A stretch of DNA of 64,000 nucleotides from Alistipes sp. An66 (GCF_002161445.1 NZ_NFHT01000001.1:124001-188000), one strand, 5' to 3'; positions 27,667-39,492 are shown, counted from the stretch's first letter. Made by a program: numbers and translations. Notes: generated from the letters alone by a model not told the origin.

Positions 27667-30501
27667 ATGGACCTTCGGAAAACAGCCGTTCTGGGTGCCC
27701 TCTGTACCCTCTGTGCCCTCTTCGCCGCACAGGTGCAGGCACAATCGGGAAGCGTCCGCTTCCGCGTGGCCGACCGTGCGACGCGCGAGGCCGTTATCGG
27801 CGCCGTGGCCGAACTCCGCAGCCGAGGCGACTCGTCCGCCGCTCCGCTCTACACCGCTTCGGGCAGCGACGGACGCGGCTCCTTCCAGCGGATCCCGGCC
27901 GGCGACTACCGGCTGACGATCTCCTCGCTCGGGTACGACTCCCTGCACCGCGACCTGCGGGTCGCCGCAGCCGAGGTCATCCTCGACTCGCTGTGGCTCA
28001 CGCCCCGCGCCGAGGCCATCGACGACGTGGTGATCGAAACCCCGGCCCTGCGCTCGTCCGTACACGGCGACACGCTCTCCTACCACGCCGCGGCCTACAA
28101 GGTCGCCTTCGGGGCCGATGCCGGGTCGCTCCTCGCGAAGATGCCCGGATTGGAGATCGCCGACGGCGGAATCGCCGCACAGGGCCGCAACATCCGGCGC
28201 GTCTACGTCGACGGCCGCGAATTCTTCGGCAACGACGTCCTGTCGGCCATCCGCAACATCCCGGCCGACATGATCGAGAGCATCGACATCTTCAACACCC
28301 AGAGCGACCAGTCGGAATTCACGGGCGTCGACACCGGCGAGGGATTCACCGCCCTGAACATCGTCACCCGTCCCGACAAGCGCCGCGGCGCCTTCGGACG
28401 TCTCTACGGCGCCTACGGCATCCCGGACAAGTACATCGGCGGCGGCAACGTCAACATCTTCAATCAGGACCGCCGCATCACCATAATCGGGCTGGTGAAC
28501 AACGTCAGCCGCCAGAACTTCTCGTTCGAGGACATCCTCGGGACCACCGAGGAGGCGAACGGCACGGCCGCCAACAAGAACTTCATGGTCAAGCCCCTGG
28601 ACGGCATCTCGACGGTCCAGGCCCTGGGCGTCAATTACAGCGACGACTGGGGATCGAAGGCCAAGATCGCCGCCAGCTACTTCTTCAACCGCACGGACAA
28701 CCGCAACGTCAGTCAGACCGAGAAGCAGAGCTTCACCTCGACCGACAAACTCGTGCTCTACGACGACGAAAACACGTCGCAGGCGCTGAACCTCAACCAC
28801 CGCTTCAATTCGCGCCTCGACTACAAGATCGCGGCAGACCACTCGCTGATGATGCGCACGTCGTTCAGCGTTCAGGACAACGACAGCCGCAACGAACTCC
28901 GCAGCCGCACGGACAACCGCTTCTCCGAGGAGGACATCCGCTTCGTCTACCGCCGCCGCAACTTCGGCGACAACGACAGCCGGGGCCTCAACTTCTCGAA
29001 CCAGATCCTCTACCGCTACCGCCTGCCGGGCAAGACATCGCAGAACCTCACGCTCGGCGTCGGAGGCAGCTACCGCGGCTACGAACAGTTGAGCCAGCCC
29101 CGTCAGTACACCTTCCGGGACCCGGACGACACGGCCTGCGACACGACCGCCTACTCCTCGCGCAACATCTCCCGCACGGACCGCGACCAGCCCGGATATC
29201 AGATCTACGGATCGGCCAGCTACACCCGTTCGCTGACCAAACGCTCGCGCATGAGCCTCGAATACCGCTGCTCCTATGCCGAAAACAGCGTCGAGCGCAA
29301 CACCTATGTGCTCACCGCCGAAAACCTCTTCCCGACGGAGCGCAACCCGAAACAGTCGGCCGAATACGGCTATTCGTACCTGACCCACCGTGTGGGCGCC
29401 ACCTACCAGTACCGCTTCCGAAAGACCAAAGTGGCCACAACGCTCTATTACCAGCACGACGGATTTTCGGGGAATTACGTCATCCCCTATCCGACCGGGA
29501 CCGAGCGGACGTTCGACAACCTGACCTACAATGCCGTGGCGGAGATCTCCATCAACCGGAACAACACACTGAAATTCAACGCATCGGGACGCACATCGAA
29601 CCCCCGGGCCACGGATTTGCAGAACATCGTCAACACCACGAACCGCCAGAACGTCGTGGCCGGAAACCCGGGGCTCGATCCCGTCTACACCCACCGGATC
29701 TCGGGACAATACATCCGCACGAACCCCGAACGGGGCCGCACCTTCACCCTCTCGGCCGAATTCGCCGCCAGCCCCAACACCGTTGCCGACTCGCTGGTAA
29801 TCGACACCCCGGCGTTCGTCATCGACGACGAGGGGACCGCACTGGGCGAAGGCAACCAGTTCGTCCGCCCGGTCAACCTCGCGGGCTACCGCAACCTCCG
29901 CGCACAGATCAACTACGGATTCCCGGTGCGGTGGCTGCGCTCGAACCTCAACCTCCGGGCCGGGATCTCCGCGGGACGCCTGCCCAGCATCATCAACGGC
30001 GTGCGCAACAACCTCGCAAACCGCGCCTACAACCTCGGCGCCGTGCTCGGCAGCAACATCTCCGAAGCCGTCGACTTCCGCATCAGCTACACCGGAAGCT
30101 ATCAGGAGAGCCGCAGCTCCTCGCAGGTGCGCTCCATCGACAACACCTACTTCAACCAGCAGGCCCGGGCCGAGACGACCTTCGTCATCCGCAACCGCTT
30201 CGTCATCCGCGCCAACGCCGACTACGACCACTACCGCGGCATCACCGATCCGTTCCTCGAAGAGCGGCTGATCTGCAACGCGATGCTGGGCGTGAAGCTC
30301 TTCCGAAACCGCCTCGGGGAGATCAGCGTCGGCGTCAACGACCTGCTCGACCAGAACCGCACGACCTTCCGCCGCGCCGTCACCGGCACGACGCTCCGCT
30401 ACGTCACGAACCTCGCCGTGGGACGCTACGTGGCATTCCAGCTCACCTACAACCTCCGCGTCTACAAACGGACCGGAATCCCGGGCCTCACAGCCCCCTG
30501 A
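27667..30501 (+). CDS. Outer-membrane beta-barrel protein with carboxypeptidase-regulatory-like N-domain
   Basis: A 944-aa protein. The signal peptide ends near VQAQS. A Cna-B/carboxypeptidase-regulatory-like domain follows (about 25-115), then a plug-like region (about 120-230: IRRVYVDGREFFGND, IRNIPADMIESIDIF), then a long barrel of aromatic-ended strands (about 250-944) ending LTYNLRVYKR. This matches the OMP_b-brl_3 type of TonB-linked outer-membrane proteins common in Bacteroidota. There is no SusD partner next door, so a polysaccharide role is not supported; peptide or metal-chelate handling is as likely. The start at 27667 is fixed by the signal peptide. Confidence 0.82.
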   Translation: MDLRKTAVLGALCTLCALFAAQVQAQSGSVRFRVADRATREAVIGAVAELRSRGDSSAAPLYTASGSDGRGSFQRIPAGDYRLTISSLGYDSLHRDLRVAAAEVILDSLWLTPRAEAIDDVVIETPALRSSVHGDTLSYHAAAYKVAFGADAGSLLAKMPGLEIADGGIAAQGRNIRRVYVDGREFFGNDVLSAIRNIPADMIESIDIFNTQSDQSEFTGVDTGEGFTALNIVTRPDKRRGAFGRLYGAYGIPDKYIGGGNVNIFNQDRRITIIGLVNNVSRQNFSFEDILGTTEEANGTAANKNFMVKPLDGISTVQALGVNYSDDWGSKAKIAASYFFNRTDNRNVSQTEKQSFTSTDKLVLYDDENTSQALNLNHRFNSRLDYKIAADHSLMMRTSFSVQDNDSRNELRSRTDNRFSEEDIRFVYRRRNFGDNDSRGLNFSNQILYRYRLPGKTSQNLTLGVGGSYRGYEQLSQPRQYTFRDPDDTACDTTAYSSRNISRTDRDQPGYQIYGSASYTRSLTKRSRMSLEYRCSYAENSVERNTYVLTAENLFPTERNPKQSAEYGYSYLTHRVGATYQYRFRKTKVATTLYYQHDGFSGNYVIPYPTGTERTFDNLTYNAVAEISINRNNTLKFNASGRTSNPRATDLQNIVNTTNRQNVVAGNPGLDPVYTHRISGQYIRTNPERGRTFTLSAEFAASPNTVADSLVIDTPAFVIDDEGTALGEGNQFVRPVNLAGYRNLRAQINYGFPVRWLRSNLNLRAGISAGRLPSIINGVRNNLANRAYNLGAVLGSNISEAVDFRISYTGSYQESRSSSQVRSIDNTYFNQQARAETTFVIRNRFVIRANADYDHYRGITDPFLEERLICNAMLGVKLFRNRLGEISVGVNDLLDQNRTTFRRAVTGTTLRYVTNLAVGRYVAFQLTYNLRVYKRTGIPGLTAP

Positions 30502-30516
30502 AAACAGACACCGAAC

Positions 30517-32673
<2,157 letters not shown>

Positions 32674-32692
32674 CGATCCGGGCAACTTGTCG

Positions 32693-32700
32693 TATCTTTG
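32693..32700 (+). promoter_or_regulatory. Promoter -7 box for the nitroreductase gene
   Basis: TATCTTTG lies 25 nt upstream of the start at 32726. The surrounding approximately 45 nt closely resemble the sequence upstream of the GNAT gene at 8920-8967. Confidence 0.7.
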
Positions 32701-32725
32701 CCGAAACGAAACACCCTACACGAAG

Positions 32726-33367
32726 ATGGCAGACGACTATCTGGGCCGGAAAATGGAGGAGTACCGCGCCCGTGCGGCGGCTCCGGCCGTGCAGAAAACC
32801 CTCGCATCCCTCAACCGGCTGCTGCTCAAAAACCGCAGCCACCGCGGCTACGACAGCCGTTTCACGGTCCGCGCGGACCAGCTCCGAAGCATGATCGAGG
32901 TCAACACGCGGATCCCGTCGGCACGGAACCAGCAGGTGCTGCGCTTCCGGCCCGTACTGGCCGACGAAGCACCGCTCGTGCTGCCGCACATCCGGCTCGG
33001 CGGAGCACTGCCGGAGCTGCACCTCCCGCTGCCGGGAAGCGAACCGAGGGCCTTCATTCTCATCTGCTCGACGGTTCCCGAAGACCGGTACGTGGATATC
33101 GACCTCGGGATCTCGGTCCAGAGCATGCTGCTGCGGGGCGTGGAGATGGGACTGAACGGCATCTGCATCGGGGCGTTCGACCGGGCGCGGATTCGCGAAG
33201 CCTTCGACCTGCCGTGGGAACCGCTGTTGATACTGGGCGTCGGAAAGGGTGCCGAGCAGATCGAACTGGTCGAGATCGGTGCGGAGGAGAACCGTGCCTA
33301 CTACCGCCGCAACGGCGTGCATTATGTCCCGAAAATCCGCGTCGAAGAGTTGCTGATCGGGAAATAA
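32726..33367 (+). CDS. Nitroreductase-family FMN protein
   Basis: A 213-aa protein. NRSHRGYDSRFTV, the Arg-rich FMN phosphate contact, and IPSARNQQVLRF, DIDLGISVQSMLLRGVEMGLNGICIGAF and PLLILGVGKG are standard nitroreductase segments. It probably acts as an FMN-dependent NAD(P)H oxidoreductase dimer; substrate unknown. The start at 32726 is chosen because it follows the promoter by 25 nt. Confidence 0.88.
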   Translation: MADDYLGRKMEEYRARAAAPAVQKTLASLNRLLLKNRSHRGYDSRFTVRADQLRSMIEVNTRIPSARNQQVLRFRPVLADEAPLVLPHIRLGGALPELHLPLPGSEPRAFILICSTVPEDRYVDIDLGISVQSMLLRGVEMGLNGICIGAFDRARIREAFDLPWEPLLILGVGKGAEQIELVEIGAEENRAYYRRNGVHYVPKIRVEELLIGK

Positions 33368-33557
33368 TCCGGGAATCCCGTTCTTCAAAAGTCCGGCGCG
33401 GTCTCCGGGATGATGATCATCCGCGACTTCCGCACCCGTGGAGCCTCACCGCAGGAATACTCCGGGCAAGGCTCCCGAATACTTTTCCATAGAAATCATT
33501 TGCAAATACAATTAATTTACTCATCTTTATGATTTGAGTGCAACAGCCATACAAAAT

Positions 33558-34244
33558 ATGCAGTCGATATTGATCGTAGAAGACGACAAACGAGTTGCCG
33601 ACCTGCTGAAAGCGGGATTGGAGGAGAACGGGTATCAGGTAACGGCAGCCTACGACGGAATCATGGCATTGCGGCTTTTCCGGGCCAACAGCTTCCAACT
33701 GGTTGTATCAGACATCGTTTTACCCCAGATGAACGGATTCGAGTTGTGTCGCGAAATCCGGAAAATACACGCCGGAGTCCCCATACTGATGCTCACGGCT
33801 CTGGGAACGACAAACGACAAACTGGACGGATTCGATGCAGGAGCCGACGACTACATGGTCAAACCGTTCGACTTCCGCGAACTGACCGCCCGGATCCGAG
33901 CCCTGCTCAAACGACAACGGGAGACGAATCCCGCACCGCGGGAATCGCTCGTGTTCGCCGACCTGCAAATCGACCTGAACCGAAAAGAAGTACGCCGCGG
34001 GGACATTCCATTGCACCTCTCCCCCAAAGAGTACAAATTGCTGGTCTATCTCGTGGAAAATGCAGGACGCGTCATCGCCCGGACTGAAATTGCCGAAAAG
34101 GTGTGGGAGACGCATTTCGACACCGGAACCAACTTCATCGATGTCTACATCAATTACCTGCGCAAGAAAGTGGATCGCGATTTCGACGTTAAACTGATCC
34201 ATACGCGTCCCGGCATGGGCTTCATCCTGACCGACAAGCCATGA
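33558..34244 (+). CDS. OmpR/PhoB-family response regulator
   Basis: A 228-aa protein. The receiver domain (1-120) has acidic pocket residues at E8-D9-D10, phospho-acceptor Asp52 (VVSDIVLPQMNG), the Thr of LMLTAL, and Lys in YMVKPFDF. The C-terminal winged HTH (about 130-225) carries LSPKEYKLLVYLVENAGRV and a DVYINYLRKKV recognition helix. The ATG at 33558 is preferred over an upstream TTG. It overlaps the kinase gene by 4 nt (ATGA). The 11-bp direct repeats at 35664-35703 are candidate binding sites. Confidence 0.93.
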   Translation: MQSILIVEDDKRVADLLKAGLEENGYQVTAAYDGIMALRLFRANSFQLVVSDIVLPQMNGFELCREIRKIHAGVPILMLTALGTTNDKLDGFDAGADDYMVKPFDFRELTARIRALLKRQRETNPAPRESLVFADLQIDLNRKEVRRGDIPLHLSPKEYKLLVYLVENAGRVIARTEIAEKVWETHFDTGTNFIDVYINYLRKKVDRDFDVKLIHTRPGMGFILTDKP

Positions 34245-35608
34245 AGATACGAACCTCTCTGACCCTCAAAAACACGGCTGCCACCGCCGCCGTATTCCTC
34301 ATATGCCTGACGGCGATCTACCTGGTCAGCGAACATACGCGCAGCAAAACCTTCTTCCATACCCTCGAAAGCGAGGCCATCACCAAGGCCCACCTGTTTC
34401 TGCAAAACCAGGTGGATGCCCGGATCATGCAGGAGATTCATCTCAACAACCGCAACTTTATCGACGAAGTCGAAGTGGCCGTCTATACGACCGGTTTCCG
34501 GATGCTCTACCACGACGCTGTCCAGAATGACATCATCAAGGAGGACTCCGCCATGATCTCCCGAATCCTGCAGGATCGCAGCATCGAGTTTTACGTCGGA
34601 GACTACCAGGGAATCGGCATGCTGTATGCATTCGATGGAGACAACTACATCGTAACGGCCGCAGCATACGACCGTTATGGGCACGACAACCTGGCCAAGA
34701 TGCGGACTACGCTCGGGATTCTGTTCATCATAGGCGTGTTCCTGCTTTTCGTGACGGGCTATCTGCTTGCGCGCGCCGCATTGCAGCCGATTCGCGGAAT
34801 CGTCCGTGAAGCGGGAGCCGTCACGGCATCGCATATCGACAGAAGGCTCCCCGTAAAAAACGCAAAAGACGAACTGGGAGAACTCGCATTGGCATTCAAT
34901 GCCTTGTTGAGCCGACTCGAAACCTCCTTCAATGCCCAGAAGACATTTGTCAGCAACGTTTCACACGAATTACGAACACCGCTGGCGGCTCTAATCGCCG
35001 AACTGGACCTGGCCTTACAGAAAGAACGGAACGAAGAAGAGTACCGCAAAGCCATCCATCACGCCTTGCAGGATGCCGCCCGCATGACAAAACTCATCGA
35101 CGGTTTGCTCAACCTGGCCAAGGCCGATTACCGGCAGGAACAGATCAAAATGGAGGCGATCCGGCTGGACGAACTCCTGCTCGATGTCCGGGCCCTGCTC
35201 CTGCGCGCACACCCCGACTACCGGATCGAACTGCTTTTCGAACGCGAGGAGGACGACGACCGGATGATCACCGTCGAGGGCAATCTCTATCTGCTCACCA
35301 TCGCTATTTCCAACCTGATCGAAAACAATTGCAAATACTCCGAAGACCACACCTCCTGTGTCCATATATCCTATTGGGACGAATGGGCCATCCTGCGCTT
35401 CTCGGACAGCGGCTCCGGCATGTCCGAAGAGGAGCTGCACAACCTTTTCACGCTCTTCTATCGCGGAGAACAGGAGTCGATGGCCGAAGGACACGGCATA
35501 GGAATGGCCCTGGCCCAGAAAATCGTCCAACTGCATCACGGGGAAATTGCCGCCCATTCGGAACCCGGACAGGGCACGACATTCATCGTCGAATTGCCTC
35601 ACATATAA
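34241..35608 (+). CDS. Sensor histidine kinase
   Basis: A 455-aa membrane kinase. TM1 is about 13-30, a sensor domain about 31-155 faces the periplasm, TM2 about 157-177, HAMP about 178-230, and the dimerisation/phospho-acceptor His242 is in SHELRTPLA. The HATPase domain has SNLIENNCKYS (N box), FSDSGSGM (G1) and GHGIGMALAQ (G2). Partner of the preceding regulator. Its neighbourhood (broken Mg2+ ATPase, porin) hints at a cation or envelope signal, which is inference. Confidence 0.93.
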   Translation: MKIRTSLTLKNTAATAAVFLICLTAIYLVSEHTRSKTFFHTLESEAITKAHLFLQNQVDARIMQEIHLNNRNFIDEVEVAVYTTGFRMLYHDAVQNDIIKEDSAMISRILQDRSIEFYVGDYQGIGMLYAFDGDNYIVTAAAYDRYGHDNLAKMRTTLGILFIIGVFLLFVTGYLLARAALQPIRGIVREAGAVTASHIDRRLPVKNAKDELGELALAFNALLSRLETSFNAQKTFVSNVSHELRTPLAALIAELDLALQKERNEEEYRKAIHHALQDAARMTKLIDGLLNLAKADYRQEQIKMEAIRLDELLLDVRALLLRAHPDYRIELLFEREEDDDRMITVEGNLYLLTIAISNLIENNCKYSEDHTSCVHISYWDEWAILRFSDSGSGMSEEELHNLFTLFYRGEQESMAEGHGIGMALAQKIVQLHHGEIAAHSEPGQGTTFIVELPHI

Positions 35609-35663
35609 CCCGGTCGGAGACGGAATACATATCCGCCGCCCCCCCGATCAACGCCATACCGGA

Positions 35664-35703
35664 TTCTAATGGTTTTCTAATACGGTTCTAATCGCTTTCT
35701 AAC
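35664..35703 (+). promoter_or_regulatory. Four 11-bp direct repeats (TTCTAAT), candidate OmpR-family operator
   Basis: TTCTAAT occurs at 35664, 35675 and 35686 and TTCTAAC at 35697, an exact 11-bp period (one helical turn). OmpR/PhoB regulators bind such direct repeats on one DNA face. The array lies just downstream of an OmpR-type regulator/kinase pair and 70 nt upstream of the mgtA remnant, so activation of mgtA-porin by this regulator is a reasonable inference. Confidence 0.65.
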
Positions 35704-35726
35704 GGCTCCTGTGAGCCGTTTTTTTC
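35702..35726 (+). terminator. Terminator-like hairpin after the two-component genes
   Basis: A 7-bp stem ACGGCTC/GAGCCGT (35702-35708, 35713-35719) is followed by seven T. It is placed between the operator repeats and the mgtA start, so it may be the terminator of the kinase transcript or an attenuator-like element. Confidence 0.65.
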
Positions 35727-35773
35727 ATTTTTGCAGCGCCAAAATCGAATAGTAAAACTCAAAACAGCCGGTC

Positions 35774-37620
35774 ATGTGGATGAAACGAAACAACACCCGG
35801 GTCCCGTTCAATGCCGAAAAGGTCTTCTTGGCGGCGACCCAACCGCTCGCTACGGCCTGCGGCTACTTTCAAACGACACCCTGCGGACTATCCCCCAAAG
35901 AGGCCGAACGGCGACAATCGTATTACGGAAAAAACGAAGTCGAACACGAAAAACGGAAAAATCCCGTAACGATGTTCATCAAGGCGTTCATCAATCCGTT
36001 CATCGGGATCCTGACCACATTGATCGTCATCTCCTACATCCTCGACGTATGGATGGCCGCACCCGACGAGAAGGATTGGTCCTCGATCATCATCATAGCG
36101 ACGATGACCAAAAGCGAATCCTCCGACACGCCTATTTCAACAGTTTTTTCCAGACCGGGCTGAAAAATCTGATGGACCGGGCGATCCTCTCCCATGTCAA
36201 GGATCTTGACCTGGAAGCGATGAAAGACAACTATCGCAAGGTGGACGAAATCCCGTTCGACTTTACCCGCCGCCGCATGTCGGTTGTCATCGAGGACAAT
36301 TCCGGCAAACGCCAGATCGTCACCAAGGGTGCCGTGGAGGAGATGCTCGAAATCTGCTCCCACACCGAAGTGTTCGGAGCGCCCTGTCCGTTCACGCCCG
36401 AACTGCGAAAAAAGGCGGCGGCCATTTGCGAGCGGATGAATCACCAGGGATTGCGGGTCCTGGCCGTCGCCCACAAGAGCTTCCTGGGCAAGGAGAACAA
36501 TTTTTCGGTCGAAGACGAAAACGGGATGGTGCTGATCGGATTCCTCGCCTTCCTGGATCCGCCGAAACCATCGGCGGCCAATGCCATCAGACAATTGCAG
36601 AACTACGGAGTTTCGGTAAAGATCCTCTCGGGAGACAACGATGCCGTCGTACGCACGATTGCCCGTCAAGTAGGCATTACGGGAAAGACCCTCTCCGGAC
36701 GGGAGCTGGAAGCATTGGAGGGAGAGGCTCTCTACCGGGCCGTACAGGAGACATCCGTCTTCTCGAAGGTCACGCCGCTGCAAAAAACACAAATCATCAC
36801 ATTGCTGCAAGACAAGCAGCATACGGTCGGGTTTCTGGGCGACGGAATCAACGACGCCGCTGCGTTGCGTCAGTCGGACATAGGAATCTCGGTCGACTCG
36901 GCGGTCGATATCGCCAAAGAGAGCGCCGACATCATCCTGCTGGAAAAAGATCTTATGGTACTCCGCGACGGAGTGATCGAAGGCCGCAGAACATTCGGCA
37001 ACATCGTGAAATACATCAAAATGACCGCCAGTTCGAACTTCGGGAACATGTTCAGCGTAATGGTTGCCAGCGCGTTTCTGCCGTTCCTGCCGATGATGCC
37101 CATTCACCTGCTGGTCCAGAATCTGCTCTACGACATCTCGCAAACGACGATTCCCTTCGACCGTATGGATGCGGAGTACCTGCGGAGACCCCGCAAATGG
37201 GATGCATCGGGACTGGGCCGGTTCATGATCTGGATCGGACCCATCAGCTCGATTTTCGACATCACAACCTACCTGCTGATGTGGTACGTCTTCAAATGCC
37301 GGTCAGTGGAGATGCAGGCGCTCTTCCAGTCGGGATGGTTCATCGAAGGGCTGCTGTCGCAAACGCTGATCGTACATATGATACGCACGCGCAAGGTCCC
37401 CTTTTTCCAAAGCCGTGCTTCATGGCCCGTCATGGCCATGACCTTTTCGGTCATGGCAATCGGCATCCTCATCCCGTTCACACCCTTCGGTACGTCCATC
37501 GGACTGGTTGCGCTTCCGTGGAGCTATTTCCCCTGGCTGACAGCCACGCTGCTGGCTTACTGCGTATTGACGCAGGTTGTAAAGAATTGGTACGTAAAAC
37601 GGTTCAACACCTGGCTGTAA
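35774..37620 (+). pseudogene. mgtA: Magnesium-translocating P-type ATPase (mgtA), broken by internal deletion and frameshift
   Basis: Two frames together match the MgtA family. The first (35774 to about 36106) gives the cytoplasmic N-terminus and M1-M2 start (FINPFIGILTTLIVISY). The second (from about 36112 to 37620, about 500 aa) gives the end of the region after the P-loop (FQTGLKNLMDRAI), the N domain (IPFDFTRRRMSVV), the hinge GDGINDAAALRQ and M5-M10 (IKMTASSNFGNMFSVMVASA). Missing between them are the actuator domain, M3-M4 and the DKTGT phosphorylation site, roughly 300 residues relative to the usual length near 900. The join near 36104-36118 also shifts frame. The product cannot work as an ATP-driven pump. 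Confidence 0.88.
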
Positions 37621-37623
37621 TGC

Positions 37624-38637
37624 ATGAAAAAGTGGATATACATGATGTTTGCGGCGGCGGTGCCCGGCTGCCACCGCCCCGCGGCCCAACCCCTATTCGG
37701 AATCGGATACACGACGGAGCTGCAAACCGATTTCAGGGAGATGAATTGGGTAAACCTCCTGAAAATGGATTTTTCCCGGACTTTGGGCAAGGGCTTCCGG
37801 ATCGACCTCGGATCGATCAGTATCGCCAAGACACGCCCGGAGCGGCTGATCGACGACCGGCAGGGATTTTCGAATATCGAAGCGGACAACCTGCCTTTCT
37901 CGCTCTCCGTAGCCGGGCTATCGTTCAGTCGGGGGGCTTCGTGCCTTTTTGCCGGCCTCCGCAACATGAATGAAGACTATTTCGCCTCGCCCGTCACCTC
38001 GCTCTTTACAAACAGTTCGTGTGGCATTTTCCCGACGATCGCGGCGAATTACCCCATTGCCAATTATCCGTTATCATCGCTCGGCATCCATTACACGCAT
38101 GAGAAAGAGCGTTGGAGAATACAGGCGTCACTATACAACGGCCGAGGCTACAACGGATTTGCAGCAGACAATTTTTTATTTCGTTTTCGCCCCGTATCGG
38201 ACGGATTGTTCGGAATCACTTCATTAAATTATCGGAACCATGGAAGCAGCTATCATCTTGGCGGTGTTTTATATAATGGTTTTCATATTTGCGAGGCAGA
38301 AGCTGAAAAAAGATCGTTGAGCGGAATCCTGTGGGGCTATGTCGAACAGCGTCTGACAAAGGGGTTATATCTTCTGGCACAATATTCAGCGGTATTCCCC
38401 TCGGATGTTTGGTGTCACAGGTTCGGCGGAGCGGGTGTGGTCATGCGATTCCGCACGGCCGAAGCGGGTTTTTTCTCTGGTTGCGCCGTTTTTTCCGCAG
38501 AGAAAGAGTATGCGTCGGAATTGACTTGCAGAATCACATTTTCAGATCATGTCGCCATCCAACCCGCAGTACACCTCATTCAAGGAGCTTGTGGTTTTCG
38601 GCAAATTACCTTGATGCGGCTGAACATCGCCCTATAA
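37624..38637 (+). CDS. OprB-like outer-membrane porin
   Basis: A 337-aa protein with an N-terminal signal peptide (about 1-20) and beta-strand alternation throughout. The segment SLFTNSSCGIFPTIAANYPIANYPLSSLG and the following WRIQASLYNGRG resemble the conserved region of OprB-type carbohydrate-selective porins. It starts 3 nt after the mgtA stop and should be co-transcribed with it. The role in this context, perhaps divalent cation or sugar passage, is unknown. GC content and codon use fall toward its 3' end near the mobile element. Confidence 0.6.
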   Translation: MKKWIYMMFAAAVPGCHRPAAQPLFGIGYTTELQTDFREMNWVNLLKMDFSRTLGKGFRIDLGSISIAKTRPERLIDDRQGFSNIEADNLPFSLSVAGLSFSRGASCLFAGLRNMNEDYFASPVTSLFTNSSCGIFPTIAANYPIANYPLSSLGIHYTHEKERWRIQASLYNGRGYNGFAADNFLFRFRPVSDGLFGITSLNYRNHGSSYHLGGVLYNGFHICEAEAEKRSLSGILWGYVEQRLTKGLYLLAQYSAVFPSDVWCHRFGGAGVVMRFRTAEAGFFSGCAVFSAEKEYASELTCRITFSDHVAIQPAVHLIQGACGFRQITLMRLNIAL

Positions 38638-38654
38638 ATTTCATCAGATCGACG

Positions 38655-38850
38655 TGGCTCGGAGGTGTGGGACGGACGCCGGGATGCCAAACGGATGGAA
38701 CCGAAGGCCCCCGCCATCCGGTTGACCCGGGAAATGACGGCGTTCGACCTCCATATCAACCGGCTGTTGGCCGACGGTACGGAGTTGTCGATGGATTTGG
38801 CAAGAGTTCATGACGGAAGAGGGCGTGTGCAACCCGAATGTAAAGAAATA
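38655..38850 (+). pseudogene. Integrase N-terminal fragment (remnant)
   Basis: The sequence closely matches 39619-39810 of the integrase at 39493: EVWDGRRDAKRMEPKAPAI and INRLLADGTELSMDLA appear in both, with a 9-nt gap and frameshift near the end. Only about 65 codons remain, with no catalytic domain. It is a scar of an earlier, related insertion. Confidence 0.85.
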
Positions 38851-38856
38851 AACCGA

Positions 38857-38896
38857 AGCTTTCGCCGCGTTTTGGCGGAAGCTGTTTTTATCTTTG
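38857..38896 (+). promoter_or_regulatory. Hairpin plus TATCTTTG promoter module, copy 1
   Basis: Arms AGCTTTCGCC-like and GGCGGAAGCT (38857-38883) form a hairpin, followed by T-rich sequence and the -7 box TATCTTTG (38889-38896). The same module recurs at 41999-42038 upstream of the WYL gene. It looks like a terminator joined to the next promoter. Confidence 0.6.
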
Positions 38897-38913
38897 TGAA
38901 AAACCTTTGAACG

Positions 38914-39228
38914 ATGAACTACTACGCTTTGATTGAACTTTTCGGGGGCTTTTTTGTCGCCTGGTGTATCATTGGGATACTCGTTTGTATCAGTATTGTC
39001 TGCCGAATGGCCCAGAACTACGGCCGTTCGGTCGGCGAATGGCTGCTGATCGCGATCTTCTTCTCGCCGATCGTCGCCATTATCGGTTTGGCGGCCCTGG
39101 GCAAGACGCTCGAAAAGCGGTTTGAAGAGTGGGAGTGGATGGAGACCCGGAAACGGATGGCCCGAAAGGAGATGGATGAGAATAACGATTATATGAACGT
39201 ATCGGAAGCGAAGCTCATTATTCGCTGA
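38914..39228 (+). CDS. 104-aa two-TM membrane protein, copy 1
   Basis: Residues about 8-32 and 41-62 form two hydrophobic helices (FVAWCIIGILVCISIVC; WLLIAIFFSPIVAIIGL), followed by a charged tail (LEKRFEEWEWMETRKRMARK). It is a near duplicate of the protein at 45201-45515 but the last 7 residues differ (AKLIIR against EDLKEV). The divergence begins at about 39204, which may mark a recombination junction. Function unknown. Confidence 0.7.
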   Translation: MNYYALIELFGGFFVAWCIIGILVCISIVCRMAQNYGRSVGEWLLIAIFFSPIVAIIGLAALGKTLEKRFEEWEWMETRKRMARKEMDENNDYMNVSEAKLIIR

Positions 39229-39325
39229 TTATATGATACTTACGATATTTTACCCTGTTGAATAGTTGAATATAAAGACTATTGTAAAGTAAAGATACAC
39301 TGAAAAATAGAGCTATTTACACCAG

Positions 39326-39350
39326 TGCGCCCCTATTTGCGCCCCTAAAT
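39326..39350 (+). repeat. Paired arm-type repeat of element A, left
   Basis: TGCGCCCCTAT followed 12 nt later by TGCGCCCC, then TAAAT. A near-identical pair is at 47289-47315. Paired direct repeats near both ends of an integrated element fit arm-type integrase binding sites. The rest of 39229-39492 is AT-rich and holds no gene I can support. Confidence 0.6.
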
Positions 39351-39492
39351 CTTAAATCGGCCCTATGTCTCCTCGATTGGCCTTCTGCTCGTCTTTTTAA
39401 GAAAAAGATAATTATTTATTGTAAATTCTTTATAATCTGATATTTTGTAACTTATTTAGTCCCTGAATATTACACTTATTTTGGGGATTTAA

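Noticed and set aside
35664..35703. Short CRISPR-like array
   Set aside because: The units are 11 bp with no spacers of equal length and no cas genes; an operator array explains them better.
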